From positions 1 through 64,000 of the forward strand of contig JAUNFA010000007.1 in NCBI GenBank assembly GCA_030525285.1: DNA of 64,000 nucleotides, written 5' to 3'. The DNA is from Bacillota bacterium (GTDB lineage Bacteria; Bacillota; Clostridia; Peptostreptococcales; Anaerovoracaceae). Under the pieces are notes generated by a model. That model was not told the DNA's origin, did not search any database, and was given only the letters and a program-made list of their open reading frames with translations. This document shows, piece after piece, positions 42,218 through 51,434 of this stretch; the first letter of the stretch is position 1, and every line of letters starts with the position of its first letter. The translations under genes and the position numbers were made by a program.

Positions 42218-43087
42218 ATGAAAGAATACACACCGGTAAAAGAAGGAAAAGTAAGAGAAATATACGACCTTGGTGATTCGCTCATCATGGTTGCAACAGA
42301 CAGAATTTCAGCTTTTGACGTTATCCTGAAGAATCAGATTGTTGATAAGGGTGCAGTTCTGACACAGATGTCAAAGTTCTGGTTTGATTTCACAAAGGAT
42401 ATCGTTCCTAACGATCTTATTACAGTAGACAATGCTGAAATGCCTGAATTTTTCAGACAGGAGAAATTTGCAAGAAAAGCTACAATGTGCAAGAAACTGG
42501 ACATGCTGCCTGTTGAATGCATAGTTCGCGGATACATTACAGGAAGCGGCTGGAAGTCCTACAAGCAGGATGGCACAGTATGCGGCATCCGACTTCCTGA
42601 AGGTCTTAAGGAGAGCGATAAGCTTCCTGAAGTGATTTATACACCAAGCACCAAGGCTGAAATAGGCGATCATGACATTAACATATCTTACGAAGAAAGC
42701 ATCGACGTACTGGAAAAGGCATATCCCGGCAGAGGCAGGGAACTTGCTGAGAAGGTTAAGGATGCTACAATCAAAGTTTATGAAAAGTGTGCCGAATACG
42801 CATTGAGCAAGGGTATTATCATTGCAGATACAAAGTTTGAATTTGGTCTCGATGAAAATGGCGAACTGGTTCTGGGCGACGAAGTTCTTACTCCGGATAG
42901 CTCACGTTTCTGGCCTCTTGAAGGCTATGAACCCGGCAAATCACAGCCATCATATGACAAACAGTTCGTTAGAGACTGGCTCCTGGCAAACCCTGACAGC
43001 GACTATAATCTGCCTCAGGAAATTATCGACAAAACAATAGCTAAATACAAGGAAGCATATACACTCCTCACAGGAGAAGAGCTTTAA
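42218..43087 (+). CDS. purC: SAICAR synthase (phosphoribosylaminoimidazole-succinocarboxamide synthase)
   Basis: 289 residues. Joins aspartate to CAIR with ATP in purine synthesis. Opening EGKVREIYDLGDSLIMVATD, SAFDVIL, PVECIVRGYITGSGWKSY, TPSTKAEIGDHDINIS, IADTKFEFGLDENG, LTPDSSRFW and the SYDKQFVRDWL stretch are textbook. This is the ~290-residue version rather than the ~235-residue one. GGAGG stands 8 bases before the ATG. No other pur genes adjoin it; it is bounded by its own promoter and terminator. Confidence 0.97.
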   Translation: MKEYTPVKEGKVREIYDLGDSLIMVATDRISAFDVILKNQIVDKGAVLTQMSKFWFDFTKDIVPNDLITVDNAEMPEFFRQEKFARKATMCKKLDMLPVECIVRGYITGSGWKSYKQDGTVCGIRLPEGLKESDKLPEVIYTPSTKAEIGDHDINISYEESIDVLEKAYPGRGRELAEKVKDATIKVYEKCAEYALSKGIIIADTKFEFGLDENGELVLGDEVLTPDSSRFWPLEGYEPGKSQPSYDKQFVRDWLLANPDSDYNLPQEIIDKTIAKYKEAYTLLTGEEL

Positions 43088-43105
43088 TATAATTGTATTC
43101 ATCAT

Positions 43106-43135
43106 GAGGATATCGCATTTGCGCTATCCTCTTTT
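43106..43135 (+). terminator. Terminator of purC
   Basis: GAGGATA with TATCCTC and an inner CGC-ATTT-GCG, followed by TTTTGTT. Confidence 0.82.
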
Positions 43136-43190
43136 GTTGTATATAGCTACAGCATTTGTTCCCAGTCTGCAATATTGCACTCCCCTATTG

Positions 43191-43219
43191 TTGACTATGC
43201 CTGTTGTAATTGATATGAT
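43191..43219 (+). promoter_or_regulatory. Promoter of the GDT1-aminotransferase gene
   Basis: TTGACT (43191-43196), 17-base spacer, TATGAT (43214-43219) with an extended -10 TG. Close to consensus. Confidence 0.75.
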
Positions 43220-43253
43220 TGACTCTTGGATAGTAAACAGAGAGGTGAACTAA

Positions 43254-44717
43254 ATGCTGCTTTTTCTCAAAATAATGCTGGCCGAATTTATCGCCGAAAT
43301 GGGTGACAAAACTCAGCTCATGCTTATTGCAATGACATCAAAATTCAAAATACGTCATATCGTTATCGGTACGGCAATTGCCGTTATGGCTCTCAACGCT
43401 CTGGCAGTTCTTGCCGGCGGTCTTGTGGGTTCCCTGATTCCGGAATGGATTATCAAAATAATAGCAGCAGGAGTATTCCTCTTCTTCGCAGCAACATCAA
43501 TCGGCGGAAATAAAGATTCGGACGAAAAAAACATCAAAGAAAGCAAAACAAAGTATGCTGTTCTTGCAGTCTTTGCAACGTTTTTTATTGCCGAACTTGG
43601 CGATAAAACTCAGCTGACTGCCATTACCTTTGGTGCTAACGAGGGACTCGATAGTGCTTTCATTGTATGGGCTGCATGCTCAGTCGGTCTTTTCGCAGCG
43701 GACATTATAGGTATGCTTATCGGATACTTTCTCAAGAGTAAAACCCCCGATGGTTTTCTCAACGGTCTCGCCTTTATCATATTTACCATTTTCGGCATTG
43801 TAACCTTAAGAACTGGTCTTAACATACTTCTCGGTGCCGGTAACACTAAGGTACTAGATGTTCTTATTATTGTTATTATCGCCTTTATTGCAATATGTTC
43901 AATACGTATTTATCTGTCACATGACCACAGCAAGGTATTGGTAAACGGACAGATTCACAGTATTAGGGGGTTTGACCCGAACATGGATACGGGTGATGAT
44001 TATATATATGAAGTTATTCGAATAATCGACAACCATCCTGTTTTTCCCGAAGAACACTATAAGAGGCTCATACGGTCTCTCGAACTCATAGGACAACCTT
44101 TGAACTTTACTATGGAAGAAATGTGTGAAAATATCCAAAAGCTTCTTGAAGCAAACAAGGTGTCTAATGACAATGTTAAGATTATTATCGACGGTTTTGC
44201 CGGACCTGCAGTTTATTCCGTCTATTACATGCTTCTCAATGCAACGTATCCAACTGCAGAAAATTACCAATACGGCATAGCAACTGAATTTTATCAGGCA
44301 GTCCGCGAAAACCCTCATATTAAAATTCGCAACCAGGATCTCCGTGACAGAACTAATCAGATTATCCACGACCATGACCTGTTTGAAGTAATCCTCATAG
44401 ACAATGATGGCAACGTTACAGAGGGCAGCCGTTCAAACATTTTTTTCATAAAGAATGGAATTGTGTTCACAAGTAGAGCCGACGATGTGCTTCTGGGAGT
44501 AACACGACAGAAAATAATCGAGCTTTGCGAAAAAGCCGGAATTCAGGTTGAAGAAAAAACCGTGCCGCAGCATGTGGCAGAGCATGCGGATGCTGCCTTT
44601 GTCAGCGGAACCTCTCCCAAAGTCCTGCCTATCAGACGAATCGGGGACATTACTCTAGATGTAAACGACCCTACATTAAGACGTATTATGAACATTTTTG
44701 ATAAAGAAATGTATTAA
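43254..44717 (+). CDS. Fusion of GDT1/TMEM165-type membrane domain and class IV aminotransferase
   Basis: 487 residues in one frame. Residues 1-~222 form a UPF0016/GDT1 protein with seven or so helices and both family motifs, E-M-G-D-K-T-Q (15-21) and E-L-G-D-K-T-Q (114-120); that family moves Mn2+/Ca2+ against protons. Residues ~225-487 form a fold type IV PLP aminotransferase: likely cofactor Lys357 (HIKIRN), Glu390 in GNVTEGSRSNIFF, LLGVTRQKIIELC, and SGTSPKVLPI. The last helix (200-221) runs straight into the enzyme, which should face the cytosol. No frameshift, stop or low-quality stretch marks the joint. Function of the combination is unknown; the aminotransferase is nearest to branched-chain/D-amino acid/ADC-lyase type. 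Confidence 0.88.
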   Translation: MLLFLKIMLAEFIAEMGDKTQLMLIAMTSKFKIRHIVIGTAIAVMALNALAVLAGGLVGSLIPEWIIKIIAAGVFLFFAATSIGGNKDSDEKNIKESKTKYAVLAVFATFFIAELGDKTQLTAITFGANEGLDSAFIVWAACSVGLFAADIIGMLIGYFLKSKTPDGFLNGLAFIIFTIFGIVTLRTGLNILLGAGNTKVLDVLIIVIIAFIAICSIRIYLSHDHSKVLVNGQIHSIRGFDPNMDTGDDYIYEVIRIIDNHPVFPEEHYKRLIRSLELIGQPLNFTMEEMCENIQKLLEANKVSNDNVKIIIDGFAGPAVYSVYYMLLNATYPTAENYQYGIATEFYQAVRENPHIKIRNQDLRDRTNQIIHDHDLFEVILIDNDGNVTEGSRSNIFFIKNGIVFTSRADDVLLGVTRQKIIELCEKAGIQVEEKTVPQHVAEHADAAFVSGTSPKVLPIRRIGDITLDVNDPTLRRIMNIFDKEMY

Positions 44718-44767
44718 AAAATTAAAAAGAATGCTCGACCACCAGACCTACCGCCATGAGAACGGAC

Positions 44768-44797
44768 AAGGACTCCATCATTAATAATGGAGTCCTT
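44768..44797. terminator. Hairpin between convergent genes
   Basis: AAGGACTCCAT (44768-44778) and ATGGAGTCCTT (44787-44797) form a perfect 11-base stem. No proper T-run follows, but it sits exactly between two convergent genes. Confidence 0.6.
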
Positions 44798-44843
44798 GAT
44801 ATGCTATTTGCAATATTTTATATTTTGTCTAACATCGATTCTC

Positions 44844-45788
44844 CTAATCGTCATAATAATCATCATCGTGATCCATTGTATCATGACCATTGTGCTGTAC
44901 TGCCTTATTCTTAGTATCCGATGTCACTTTCTCACTTTTGCCGTACTTTACTGTTATATTTCCATTTTCAGAATGTAATTTCAGCTTATTAGGACCATAA
45001 CCTGTAGAATATCTGCCGTTATAGGAATCAAATTTCGTCTTCCCTATTGATATGCTGCCTGATTCCGCCTCTGCAATAACGCTGTACATTTTTTCTGACA
45101 GACTCGTATCCATATTCAGGTCGCCATCCTCAACCTCAATCTCATTGATACCCGCAAATTCTCCGGACATGTTGCAATTACCGCAGTCGCTTTCCACCTT
45201 CAGTCCATGACTTTTCACGCTTTTGCATACAAGGTCTCCGTCTTCAATTCCTATATCTCCGTTATCAAAGGACACATTTGTCATGCTGACATTACCAAAT
45301 TCAGAATCAATCATGATGCTTCCTGCTGCAATATCACTAATACTGATATCTTCGTTCTCCACATCCAGATCCAGCAAGCTCAGTTTCTTATCTTTGTCGC
45401 ATATTATCTCAATGTACGGTCCCTGGTCACTATGGCTTAAATCAATACTCACATCATTTTCATCATCAGGCTGAGCAATTGTTACCCGTCCGTTGACGTT
45501 TGAAATATCCGGTGTCGTTCTTTTATCCTCATAGCACACCTTGATACAATCCTTATCGCCGCTGCTAATTCGGACATTATAATATGTATCTATCTTAAGA
45601 GATTCAATCTCAGAATAATCTTCATAACATTTCATCTCCCTTTCCCCGGTTTCAAACCAGGAATATTTATCTGATACCTTGTCAATGGAATTGAATCCAC
45701 CCATTGCAAATCCTGTCACAGTGCACACTGCACCGATACCTGCTACAATACCGCAGACTATCATGAATTTTTTTAGACCTTTCTTCAT
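44844..45788 (-). CDS. DUF4097 beta-strand repeat membrane protein
   Basis: 314 residues. One N-terminal membrane helix (KKFMIVCGIVAGIGAVCTVT), then a long right-handed beta-type region with repeats of the form 'ISI.D.. .G.I.I.. .FGNVS' (e.g. DISISDIAAGSIMIDSEFGN, DIGIEDGDLVCKSV, SGSISIGKTKF). It ends in a hydrophilic tail rich in His and Asp (HDTMDHDDDYYDD). This matches DUF4097 proteins, membrane-anchored and extracytoplasmic, of unknown role. The acidic His/Asp tail could bind metal ions. Last gene of a PadR-DUF1700-DUF4097 operon; overlaps the DUF1700 stop by 4 bases. Confidence 0.85.
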   Translation of the reverse strand: MKKGLKKFMIVCGIVAGIGAVCTVTGFAMGGFNSIDKVSDKYSWFETGEREMKCYEDYSEIESLKIDTYYNVRISSGDKDCIKVCYEDKRTTPDISNVNGRVTIAQPDDENDVSIDLSHSDQGPYIEIICDKDKKLSLLDLDVENEDISISDIAAGSIMIDSEFGNVSMTNVSFDNGDIGIEDGDLVCKSVKSHGLKVESDCGNCNMSGEFAGINEIEVEDGDLNMDTSLSEKMYSVIAEAESGSISIGKTKFDSYNGRYSTGYGPNKLKLHSENGNITVKYGKSEKVTSDTKNKAVQHNGHDTMDHDDDYYDD

Positions 45789-46396
45789 CTGTGATTCCTG
45801 CCTTCCTTCTTGTCCTCCTTGCGGCTCTCATTCTTCTTTCTGAGCCAGCTTACCATATTTGATACAATTTTTCTAAGCCCTATTACTGCCAGTACTCCCA
45901 GCAATGCGAAGATTGCCAGACCTATGAGTCCACCTCCGATAAACAGGATTGCTGTGGATATTGCCAAAGGAACAGACAAAATTCCCATAACAATCAACCC
46001 TGCCGATGCTACAAGCATCCCCAATATACCGGCAAATACAGCCAGTGCTACAGAAATTCCCACAACAGCTCCGCATATAGCAAGCATTATGGCAACTACT
46101 GCGATTGGTATGGAAAGCGGTGCCGAGCAGATGCCTATAATCATCCACTTCACTGCCGAAAGTCCTTTTCTGGCCGATGAACCGCTATCTTCATCCAGCT
46201 TTCTAACTGCATATTCCGCCTTAATCTGTCCTGCAATTTTCTTAGGGTTTCCCAACTCTTCAATAGCCGGACTTTCTCCTATTACTCCTGCCTCATCAAA
46301 ATATTCCTCATAATATTCCACAGCTGCGTCGATTTCTTCCTGGGGAAGCTTCTTAAGCTCCCTTCGCAGCACTTCTATAAACTCATTTCTGCTCAT
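45785..46396 (-). CDS. DUF1700/HAAS-domain membrane protein
   Basis: 203 residues. The N-terminal HAAS segment (MSRNEFIEVLRRELKKLPQE, then EYYEEYFDEA and ELGNPKKIAGQI) is the usual cytosolic part of DUF1700. Residues ~85-185 hold several Gly/Ala/Ile-rich membrane helices, and the tail is strongly basic (RKKNESRKEDKKEGR). It is thought to work with PadR and DUF4097 partners in envelope control, but its activity is not known. ATG 46396 lies 7 bases after GGAGGTG inside the end of padR; both neighbours overlap it. Confidence 0.85.
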   Translation of the reverse strand: MSRNEFIEVLRRELKKLPQEEIDAAVEYYEEYFDEAGVIGESPAIEELGNPKKIAGQIKAEYAVRKLDEDSGSSARKGLSAVKWMIIGICSAPLSIPIAVVAIMLAICGAVVGISVALAVFAGILGMLVASAGLIVMGILSVPLAISTAILFIGGGLIGLAIFALLGVLAVIGLRKIVSNMVSWLRKKNESRKEDKKEGRNHR

Positions 46397-46748
46397 CAAG
46401 ATTCACCTCCTGCACTTCAGTTCTATCTTCCTCCGCCTTTGACTCCAAAATTAGAAATCCATCAATTGCTGTCCGGTATTCCTCCCAATCCAGCTTATAT
46501 TCGTGAAGCTTCTGCCTGCCTTCATCGGTTATTGAATAATACCTTCTGTTTCTTCCCTGATACGGTTCATCATAGGTAATGCACAGCTTTTCCTTCTGAA
46601 GTCTCCTCAGGACCGGATACAATGTTGACTCGGAAATGCTTATTGCCTGCTTCATAGATTGAGTAATCTCATATCCATATGTATCCTCCTTGTTTAGAAT
46701 GGAAAGAGCACACGCGTCAAGCAAGCTTGACTCTATCTTAAAAGCCAT
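46383..46748 (-). CDS. PadR-family transcriptional regulator
   Basis: 121 residues. Winged-helix DNA-binding part: LLDACALSILNKEDTYGYEI, TQSMKQAISISESTLYPVLR, RLQKEKLCITYDE and GRNRRYYSITDEG match PadR well, followed by a short C-terminal helix. Usually a repressor. First gene of the operon with DUF1700 and DUF4097 and so probably its own regulator. The promoter spacer contains a near-palindrome TATATGGTATATA that could be the operator. GGGAGG stands 9 bases before ATG. Confidence 0.9.
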   Translation of the reverse strand: MAFKIESSLLDACALSILNKEDTYGYEITQSMKQAISISESTLYPVLRRLQKEKLCITYDEPYQGRNRRYYSITDEGRQKLHEYKLDWEEYRTAIDGFLILESKAEEDRTEVQEVNLDEQK

Positions 46749-46811
46749 TACTTATACCTCCCATTATTTCTGACTGCCATCTGCAGATAGCAATGCTGTT
46801 CTTTAAGCAAT

Positions 46812-46840
46812 ACTATATGGTATATAATATTATTTGTCAA
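46812..46840 (-). promoter_or_regulatory. Promoter and probable operator of the padR operon
   Basis: Minus strand TTGACA (46835-46840), 17-base spacer, TATAGT (46812-46817). An AT-rich partial palindrome overlaps the spacer and -10. Confidence 0.75.
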
Positions 46841-46847
46841 CCCTTAA

Positions 46848-46892
46848 ATAAAAAACGTATACGATCCATGCTCCCGGCAACCGTATACGTTT
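46848..46892 (-). terminator. Terminator of the PAP2 phosphatase gene
   Basis: Minus strand AAACGTATACG and CGTATACGTTT pair, followed by a T-rich run (TTTTTTATTT including the arm end). Confidence 0.85.
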
Positions 46893-46916
46893 CTGTAATT
46901 CAATTTTAATTCTAAT

Positions 46917-47453
46917 TTATTCACTCTTAGAGCGACATCTCTTATTGTATATGAACAGTATTAATTTATTTCCAGCCCATCCGCACAAAATGCCAATTAC
47001 CGCTCCGGCAAATACATCCGTTGGATAGTGAATATACAGATACAGCCTGGAAAATGCAATAAGCACCGCCAGAATACCTGCCGGAATCCACACTCTGCAC
47101 CCTGCAAAGAACATTGCTGATACAGCTGCAAAGGACGCTCCCGTATGTCCTGATGGAAATGATGCATCACCCGGTGGCGATACGAGAAGATTAATTGATG
47201 TGTTAACATCGTAAGGTCTTACTCTCCCCACCAGAGGTTTGAGAATCAGATTGCAACATATCACCTCTATAATAAGGCTTATTGCCATTGTTATGCCCAC
47301 TTTTCTAGTTCGCGGTATCACTATCATAACCAATGTCATGCATATCCAAAGCATACCCCCATTTCCCAAAGTAGTAACTGCAATCATCAATTTATCAATA
47401 ATAGGTAAATGTATCGTCTGTATCCAGTTCAATATTTCAAGTTCTATACCCAT
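46917..47453 (-). CDS. PAP2-family membrane phosphatase
   Basis: 178 residues with about five membrane helices. All three PAP2 motifs are present: KPLVGRVRP, PSGHTGASF and SRLYLYIHYPTDVFAG. Likely a lipid phosphatase (undecaprenyl-diphosphate or phosphatidylglycerophosphate type) with the active site facing outward. GGGAGG stands 8 bases before ATG. It follows sbcC in the same direction with a short gap of ~30 bases, so it may be the last gene of the sbcDC transcript; the terminator lies right after it. Specific substrate cannot be told. Confidence 0.9.
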   Translation of the reverse strand: MGIELEILNWIQTIHLPIIDKLMIAVTTLGNGGMLWICMTLVMIVIPRTRKVGITMAISLIIEVICCNLILKPLVGRVRPYDVNTSINLLVSPPGDASFPSGHTGASFAAVSAMFFAGCRVWIPAGILAVLIAFSRLYLYIHYPTDVFAGAVIGILCGWAGNKLILFIYNKRCRSKSE

Positions 47454-47486
47454 TATTTTGTCCTCCCTTGCTTCCGGCTGCTTACT

Positions 47487-50267
47487 CTATCTTATGCAGA
47501 TTTCCACACTGCTTCCGCCGGTTCTTCTTTTGGTCACTTCTATATGAGTATCTATCCTGTCTCTCAATGCTTCAACATGAGATATTATTCCCACGAGACG
47601 ATTGCTGTCTGCAAGGCCTATGAGTGCATCCATTGCCTGATTGAGCGTTTCTCCGTCAAGACTTCCGAAGCCTTCATCAACAAACATTGTATCCATTCTG
47701 ATGCCACCTGCGGATTCCTGGATCTCATCGGCAAGACCTAATGCCAGAGAAAGAGATGCTATGAATTTTTCTCCGCCGCTCAAAGTTTTGACGCTTCTGT
47801 CACTGCCGTTGTAATGGTCTCTTACATCAAGGTCCAGACCGCTCTGGGATCTCCTGTTCTCCGCAGATACACTGCGCTTAAGCTCATACCTGTTGCCTGA
47901 CATCTTGAGAAGTCTGAGATTGGCTCTTTCTACGATTCTGTCAAAATATGTCATCTGTACATAGGTTTCAAGCATTATTTTGTCTTTACCGGAGAGGTCT
48001 CCGTTGGCAGTATCAGACAGACCTTTTACTACTTTTATTTTTTTCTCCAGATTCTCACTTTTTTGGATTTCATCAAGAATGTTCTGCTTGATTTCCTGAT
48101 TTCTTTTAATGTCACCGACTATATTCTGCAGTTCTTCCGTAAGCTCTGCCTTCTTCGCCTCAAGCTTTTCTTTTGACTCTTTAAGTTGACTTGTATCCAC
48201 ATTAGTCGCATTCTTAAGCTGATTTCTGACTGCTCTGAGTTCACCCTTAAAACCCTTTAAGCTTTCTCTTGCATCCTGCAGATTTCCTTGCTCCCTTTTG
48301 AGACCATCAGCATTTGACTTCACTTTTTCCTCTAAAGTCTCCATTTCTGTTTCTGCCGTCTCCTTTGAATCGTATATCAGCGATTGACTTAATTCAAGGA
48401 TTCTCTCGGTAAGGGTTTTAATGTTTTCTTTTATAACGGCAAGCTGGGTTTCAAGCTTTGACTTCTCACCGACAAAATCTTCAAGGTTCTGTGAATCAGT
48501 CTTAATTTCTTTTTCAAGGGTTTCAGATTTATTAATTTCATCTTCGGTGTTTTTTATTGCAACCTTAAGGTCTTCGATTCTATTGTCCAGTTTTTCTTTC
48601 TTGTTATTTATGATTTCTTGAGCCTTGAATATGTTCCCATCTGTTTCCGGCGACATATTCATAAGCTCCATTATTTTTCTAACTGCTTCCTCAGCCGAAG
48701 CCTCGAGTGTCTTTTTCCTTTCTGAATCCTGTGCCGCCTCCTGCATTTTTGCAGCCAGTCCTTCTGCACGCTTTCTCGTACTCTCCAGTTTCTCTTTAGT
48801 CGGAGCCTCCTTGGACTTCTTTGCAATGTTAGGGTGAGACTTTGAACCGCAGACAGGACAGGCCATTCCCTCATTTAGGGTTTCTGCAATTATTCCTGCC
48901 TGTTCGTCTAAGTATGCACGTGTCTTAGTATCATAATCCCTCTTGGCAACATCATATTCATTTCTTTTTTCAATATAAGTTTCCCTTGCTAAGGCAGCAT
49001 CTCTGCGACACTTAATAAGCTTCTCCAGCGCCTGGGAATCCTCATTGATTTTATCCTTTTCCCTGTTTGCTGCTTCACCTTCACTTTTAAATCTCTCAAG
49101 TTTTGCGGGACTTTCACGATACTTCTCAAGTTCTTCTTTGTTTTCAGCAATAGTTTTCTTCAGTATATCGATATTTTGAGATCTTTCAGCGACAGACCCT
49201 TCTAGAGAATCATTTTTTTCATTTAACTTTTCCAGCTGGTTTTGCTTTTCGTCTCTTGCACCATAAAGAGGAATCTGGTTCTTGATTCTCAATATATTCT
49301 CGTTTACCTTCACGTCCTGCTCAGCTGCAGCTTTAAAATCTGCCAATTTTCTCTCGGCACTTTGACAGTCGTCTTCGGCTTTATTAATATTCTTCAGAGC
49401 GATACTTTCAGCATTGCGAGCCTTTTCCCACTCTTCTGCTTTGGCGATAGTTTCTCCTATGCTTGCTGTTTCAGCCTCCGTTTTATTCAGTTCCTCAAAA
49501 AGATTTTGAGATTGGCGCTCATTATTTTTCAAAAGTGTATCGATACATTCAATAAGTCTGTCATTGGGCACATCATCTTCTATAACCTGTCGTATGCTTT
49601 CATAATCCTCGGAATTCTCTTGGATTTTCACATCCTTCTTATATTGATTAATGCTCATTTCGCATGCATTCAGCTCATTTTCCAATTCACGAGTTTCTCT
49701 TTTTAATTCATCCTGAAGTCGTCCGAATTTGCCTGTATTAAAAAGTTTCTTGAATATTTTCTTTCGTTCTTCAGTGGATTCCAGAAGCAGCTTCTGGAAA
49801 TCACCCTGAGCAATCATTGCAATCTGTGCGAACTGTTCTCTGTTAATACCAAGAATTTCTTCAATCCTTGCTGTAACCTGTCTCACTCCCGTGAAAACCT
49901 GACCGTCAGCATCTATAAGTTCTGCTCCGGCATTTTCCTTGACAGTTCCCTTGCCGTTCTTTTTTTCGCGCATATATTCCGGATTACGCTTTATGTGATA
50001 GGTTCTGTCTCTGTACTCGAAAAAAAGCTCTACCTCTGTAGGTGTTGATATGTCTGCATACTTTGATCTGAGAGAGCTGCTTTTACGCACATCGCCACTT
50101 GCTTCTCCGAAAAGTGCGAAGGATATTGCATCAAATATGGTAGTTTTGCCTGCTCCCGTATCTCCTGTAATCAGATAAATTCCGCCCTTTCCCAGTCTAT
50201 CCATATCAAGGGTCACCTTTTCGGCATAGGGTCCGAATCCACTCATTATCAGTTTAGTAGGTCTCAT
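47487..50267 (-). CDS. sbcC: Exonuclease SbcCD, ATPase subunit
   Basis: 926 residues, slightly shorter than E. coli SbcC (1048). Rad50-like SMC architecture: Walker A ITGDTGAGKTTIFDAISFAL (34-53), two long coiled coils with a zinc hook Cys-Pro-Val-Cys (GMACPVCGSKSHP, ~residue 472), then signature LSGGEKFIASLSLALGLADE (~830) and Walker B MFVDEGFGSLD (~862). With SbcD it opens DNA hairpins and cuts at protein-blocked ends. ATG overlaps the last base of the sbcD stop codon. The many small frames on the other strand in this region are shadows. Confidence 0.95.
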   Translation of the reverse strand: MRPTKLIMSGFGPYAEKVTLDMDRLGKGGIYLITGDTGAGKTTIFDAISFALFGEASGDVRKSSSLRSKYADISTPTEVELFFEYRDRTYHIKRNPEYMREKKNGKGTVKENAGAELIDADGQVFTGVRQVTARIEEILGINREQFAQIAMIAQGDFQKLLLESTEERKKIFKKLFNTGKFGRLQDELKRETRELENELNACEMSINQYKKDVKIQENSEDYESIRQVIEDDVPNDRLIECIDTLLKNNERQSQNLFEELNKTEAETASIGETIAKAEEWEKARNAESIALKNINKAEDDCQSAERKLADFKAAAEQDVKVNENILRIKNQIPLYGARDEKQNQLEKLNEKNDSLEGSVAERSQNIDILKKTIAENKEELEKYRESPAKLERFKSEGEAANREKDKINEDSQALEKLIKCRRDAALARETYIEKRNEYDVAKRDYDTKTRAYLDEQAGIIAETLNEGMACPVCGSKSHPNIAKKSKEAPTKEKLESTRKRAEGLAAKMQEAAQDSERKKTLEASAEEAVRKIMELMNMSPETDGNIFKAQEIINNKKEKLDNRIEDLKVAIKNTEDEINKSETLEKEIKTDSQNLEDFVGEKSKLETQLAVIKENIKTLTERILELSQSLIYDSKETAETEMETLEEKVKSNADGLKREQGNLQDARESLKGFKGELRAVRNQLKNATNVDTSQLKESKEKLEAKKAELTEELQNIVGDIKRNQEIKQNILDEIQKSENLEKKIKVVKGLSDTANGDLSGKDKIMLETYVQMTYFDRIVERANLRLLKMSGNRYELKRSVSAENRRSQSGLDLDVRDHYNGSDRSVKTLSGGEKFIASLSLALGLADEIQESAGGIRMDTMFVDEGFGSLDGETLNQAMDALIGLADSNRLVGIISHVEALRDRIDTHIEVTKRRTGGSSVEICIR

Positions 50268-51415
50268 TACTCTTCACCCTCCCATATGCTTTTCACCAGT
50301 TTATCAAGAAGTACCGACTGTTCTTCCGACATAGGAACACCGTTTTGCATTTCATAAAGTTCAGCAAAAAGATTTGCAGGTTTCTTTTTCTTAAGGTCCT
50401 GCGCAGCCCTCACCGTGCTTTCTGTCCTTGTTCTAATGTTGTCATAGTCCAGTTTCATTATATTTCTATAAACGCTCTGCAGTCTTCCCATGGCATTTAT
50501 CACGTCTTCTTCATCTGTAAGGGTGATATGCACGTAGTCACTTTCCAGGGATGTTCCCTCATATGTATTCCTGTCCATAAGCTGTTCATAAGTACCGCGC
50601 AGTTCAACCATGTCATGTTCAGGCACGAGCTCTTCCGTGGATAATGTCAGGCTGCACTCTCCTCCGGCACCTTCTCCAAGCTCTACGATAGTCACTGACT
50701 TGTTGTGGTTTGCTTCAGAAAAAGAATATTTGAGTGGTGTTCCGCAATATCTGATTCTCTCGCCTATATTCTGTGGTCTGTGAATGTGTCCCAACGCAAC
50801 ATAGTCGAAACTTTCAAATGCCGCAGCATCTACATTATCCGTACCTCCTACGGTCTTTTCCTCCGAATCGGAACGTGATGCTCCCGTTACGAACTGATGT
50901 GTGACGAGAACATTGCGGTGCTCCATGTTAATATCCATATGTTCGATTGCAACTTTCAAAGCGTCATTGTAACTGTTTATTTTTTCATCCTGAAATGCTC
51001 TTCTCACATGTACAGGCTTGATGAAAGGCAGCAGATGTATGTCCACAATGCCGTATTCATCCTCCAGTGAGAAGCTGCTTACCTGTCCATCATAAACCGG
51101 GGAAATATGAATTCCCGACATGTCAATCAGGGATGACGCGAAAGCCAGTCTTTCTGCTGAGTCGTGATTGCCGCTTATAATAAAAACCGGCAACTTTCTT
51201 GCTGCCAGTTCCTGAAGGAAGTCGCCAAGAAGCCTGACCGCTTCAACAGCTGGGACGGATTTATCATATATGTCCCCTGCTACGATAACGGCATCTGCCC
51301 TTGACTCATCGATAATTCTGATTATTTCCGCGAGAATGTATTTCTGTTCCTCAATCATCGGGAATTCGTTGACCTGCTTCCCCAGATGCAGATCCGATAA
51401 ATGTACTAATTTCAT
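50267..51415 (-). CDS. sbcD: Exonuclease SbcCD, nuclease subunit
   Basis: 382 residues. Mre11-type metallophosphoesterase: motif I HLSDLHLGKQV, motif II VAGDIYDKSVP, motif III ISGNHDSAERLAF, VTHQFV and the final GHIH (YVALGHIHRPQN). A C-terminal capping domain follows. Start moved to ATG 51415, 8 bases after GAGG; the longer frame adds 21 residues unlike the family. Twenty bases after the pnuC-like stop, so probably one transcript from the small-protein gene at 53.5 kb. Confidence 0.95.
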   Translation of the reverse strand: MKLVHLSDLHLGKQVNEFPMIEEQKYILAEIIRIIDESRADAVIVAGDIYDKSVPAVEAVRLLGDFLQELAARKLPVFIISGNHDSAERLAFASSLIDMSGIHISPVYDGQVSSFSLEDEYGIVDIHLLPFIKPVHVRRAFQDEKINSYNDALKVAIEHMDINMEHRNVLVTHQFVTGASRSDSEEKTVGGTDNVDAAAFESFDYVALGHIHRPQNIGERIRYCGTPLKYSFSEANHNKSVTIVELGEGAGGECSLTLSTEELVPEHDMVELRGTYEQLMDRNTYEGTSLESDYVHITLTDEEDVINAMGRLQSVYRNIMKLDYDNIRTRTESTVRAAQDLKKKKPANLFAELYEMQNGVPMSEEQSVLLDKLVKSIWEGEE

Positions 51416-51434
51416 CTTTTGACCTCTATATATC

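Noticed and set aside
47487..50267. Several small frames on the + strand inside sbcC
   Set aside because: They mirror the coiled-coil codons of sbcC, lack ribosome sites and have no recognisable features.
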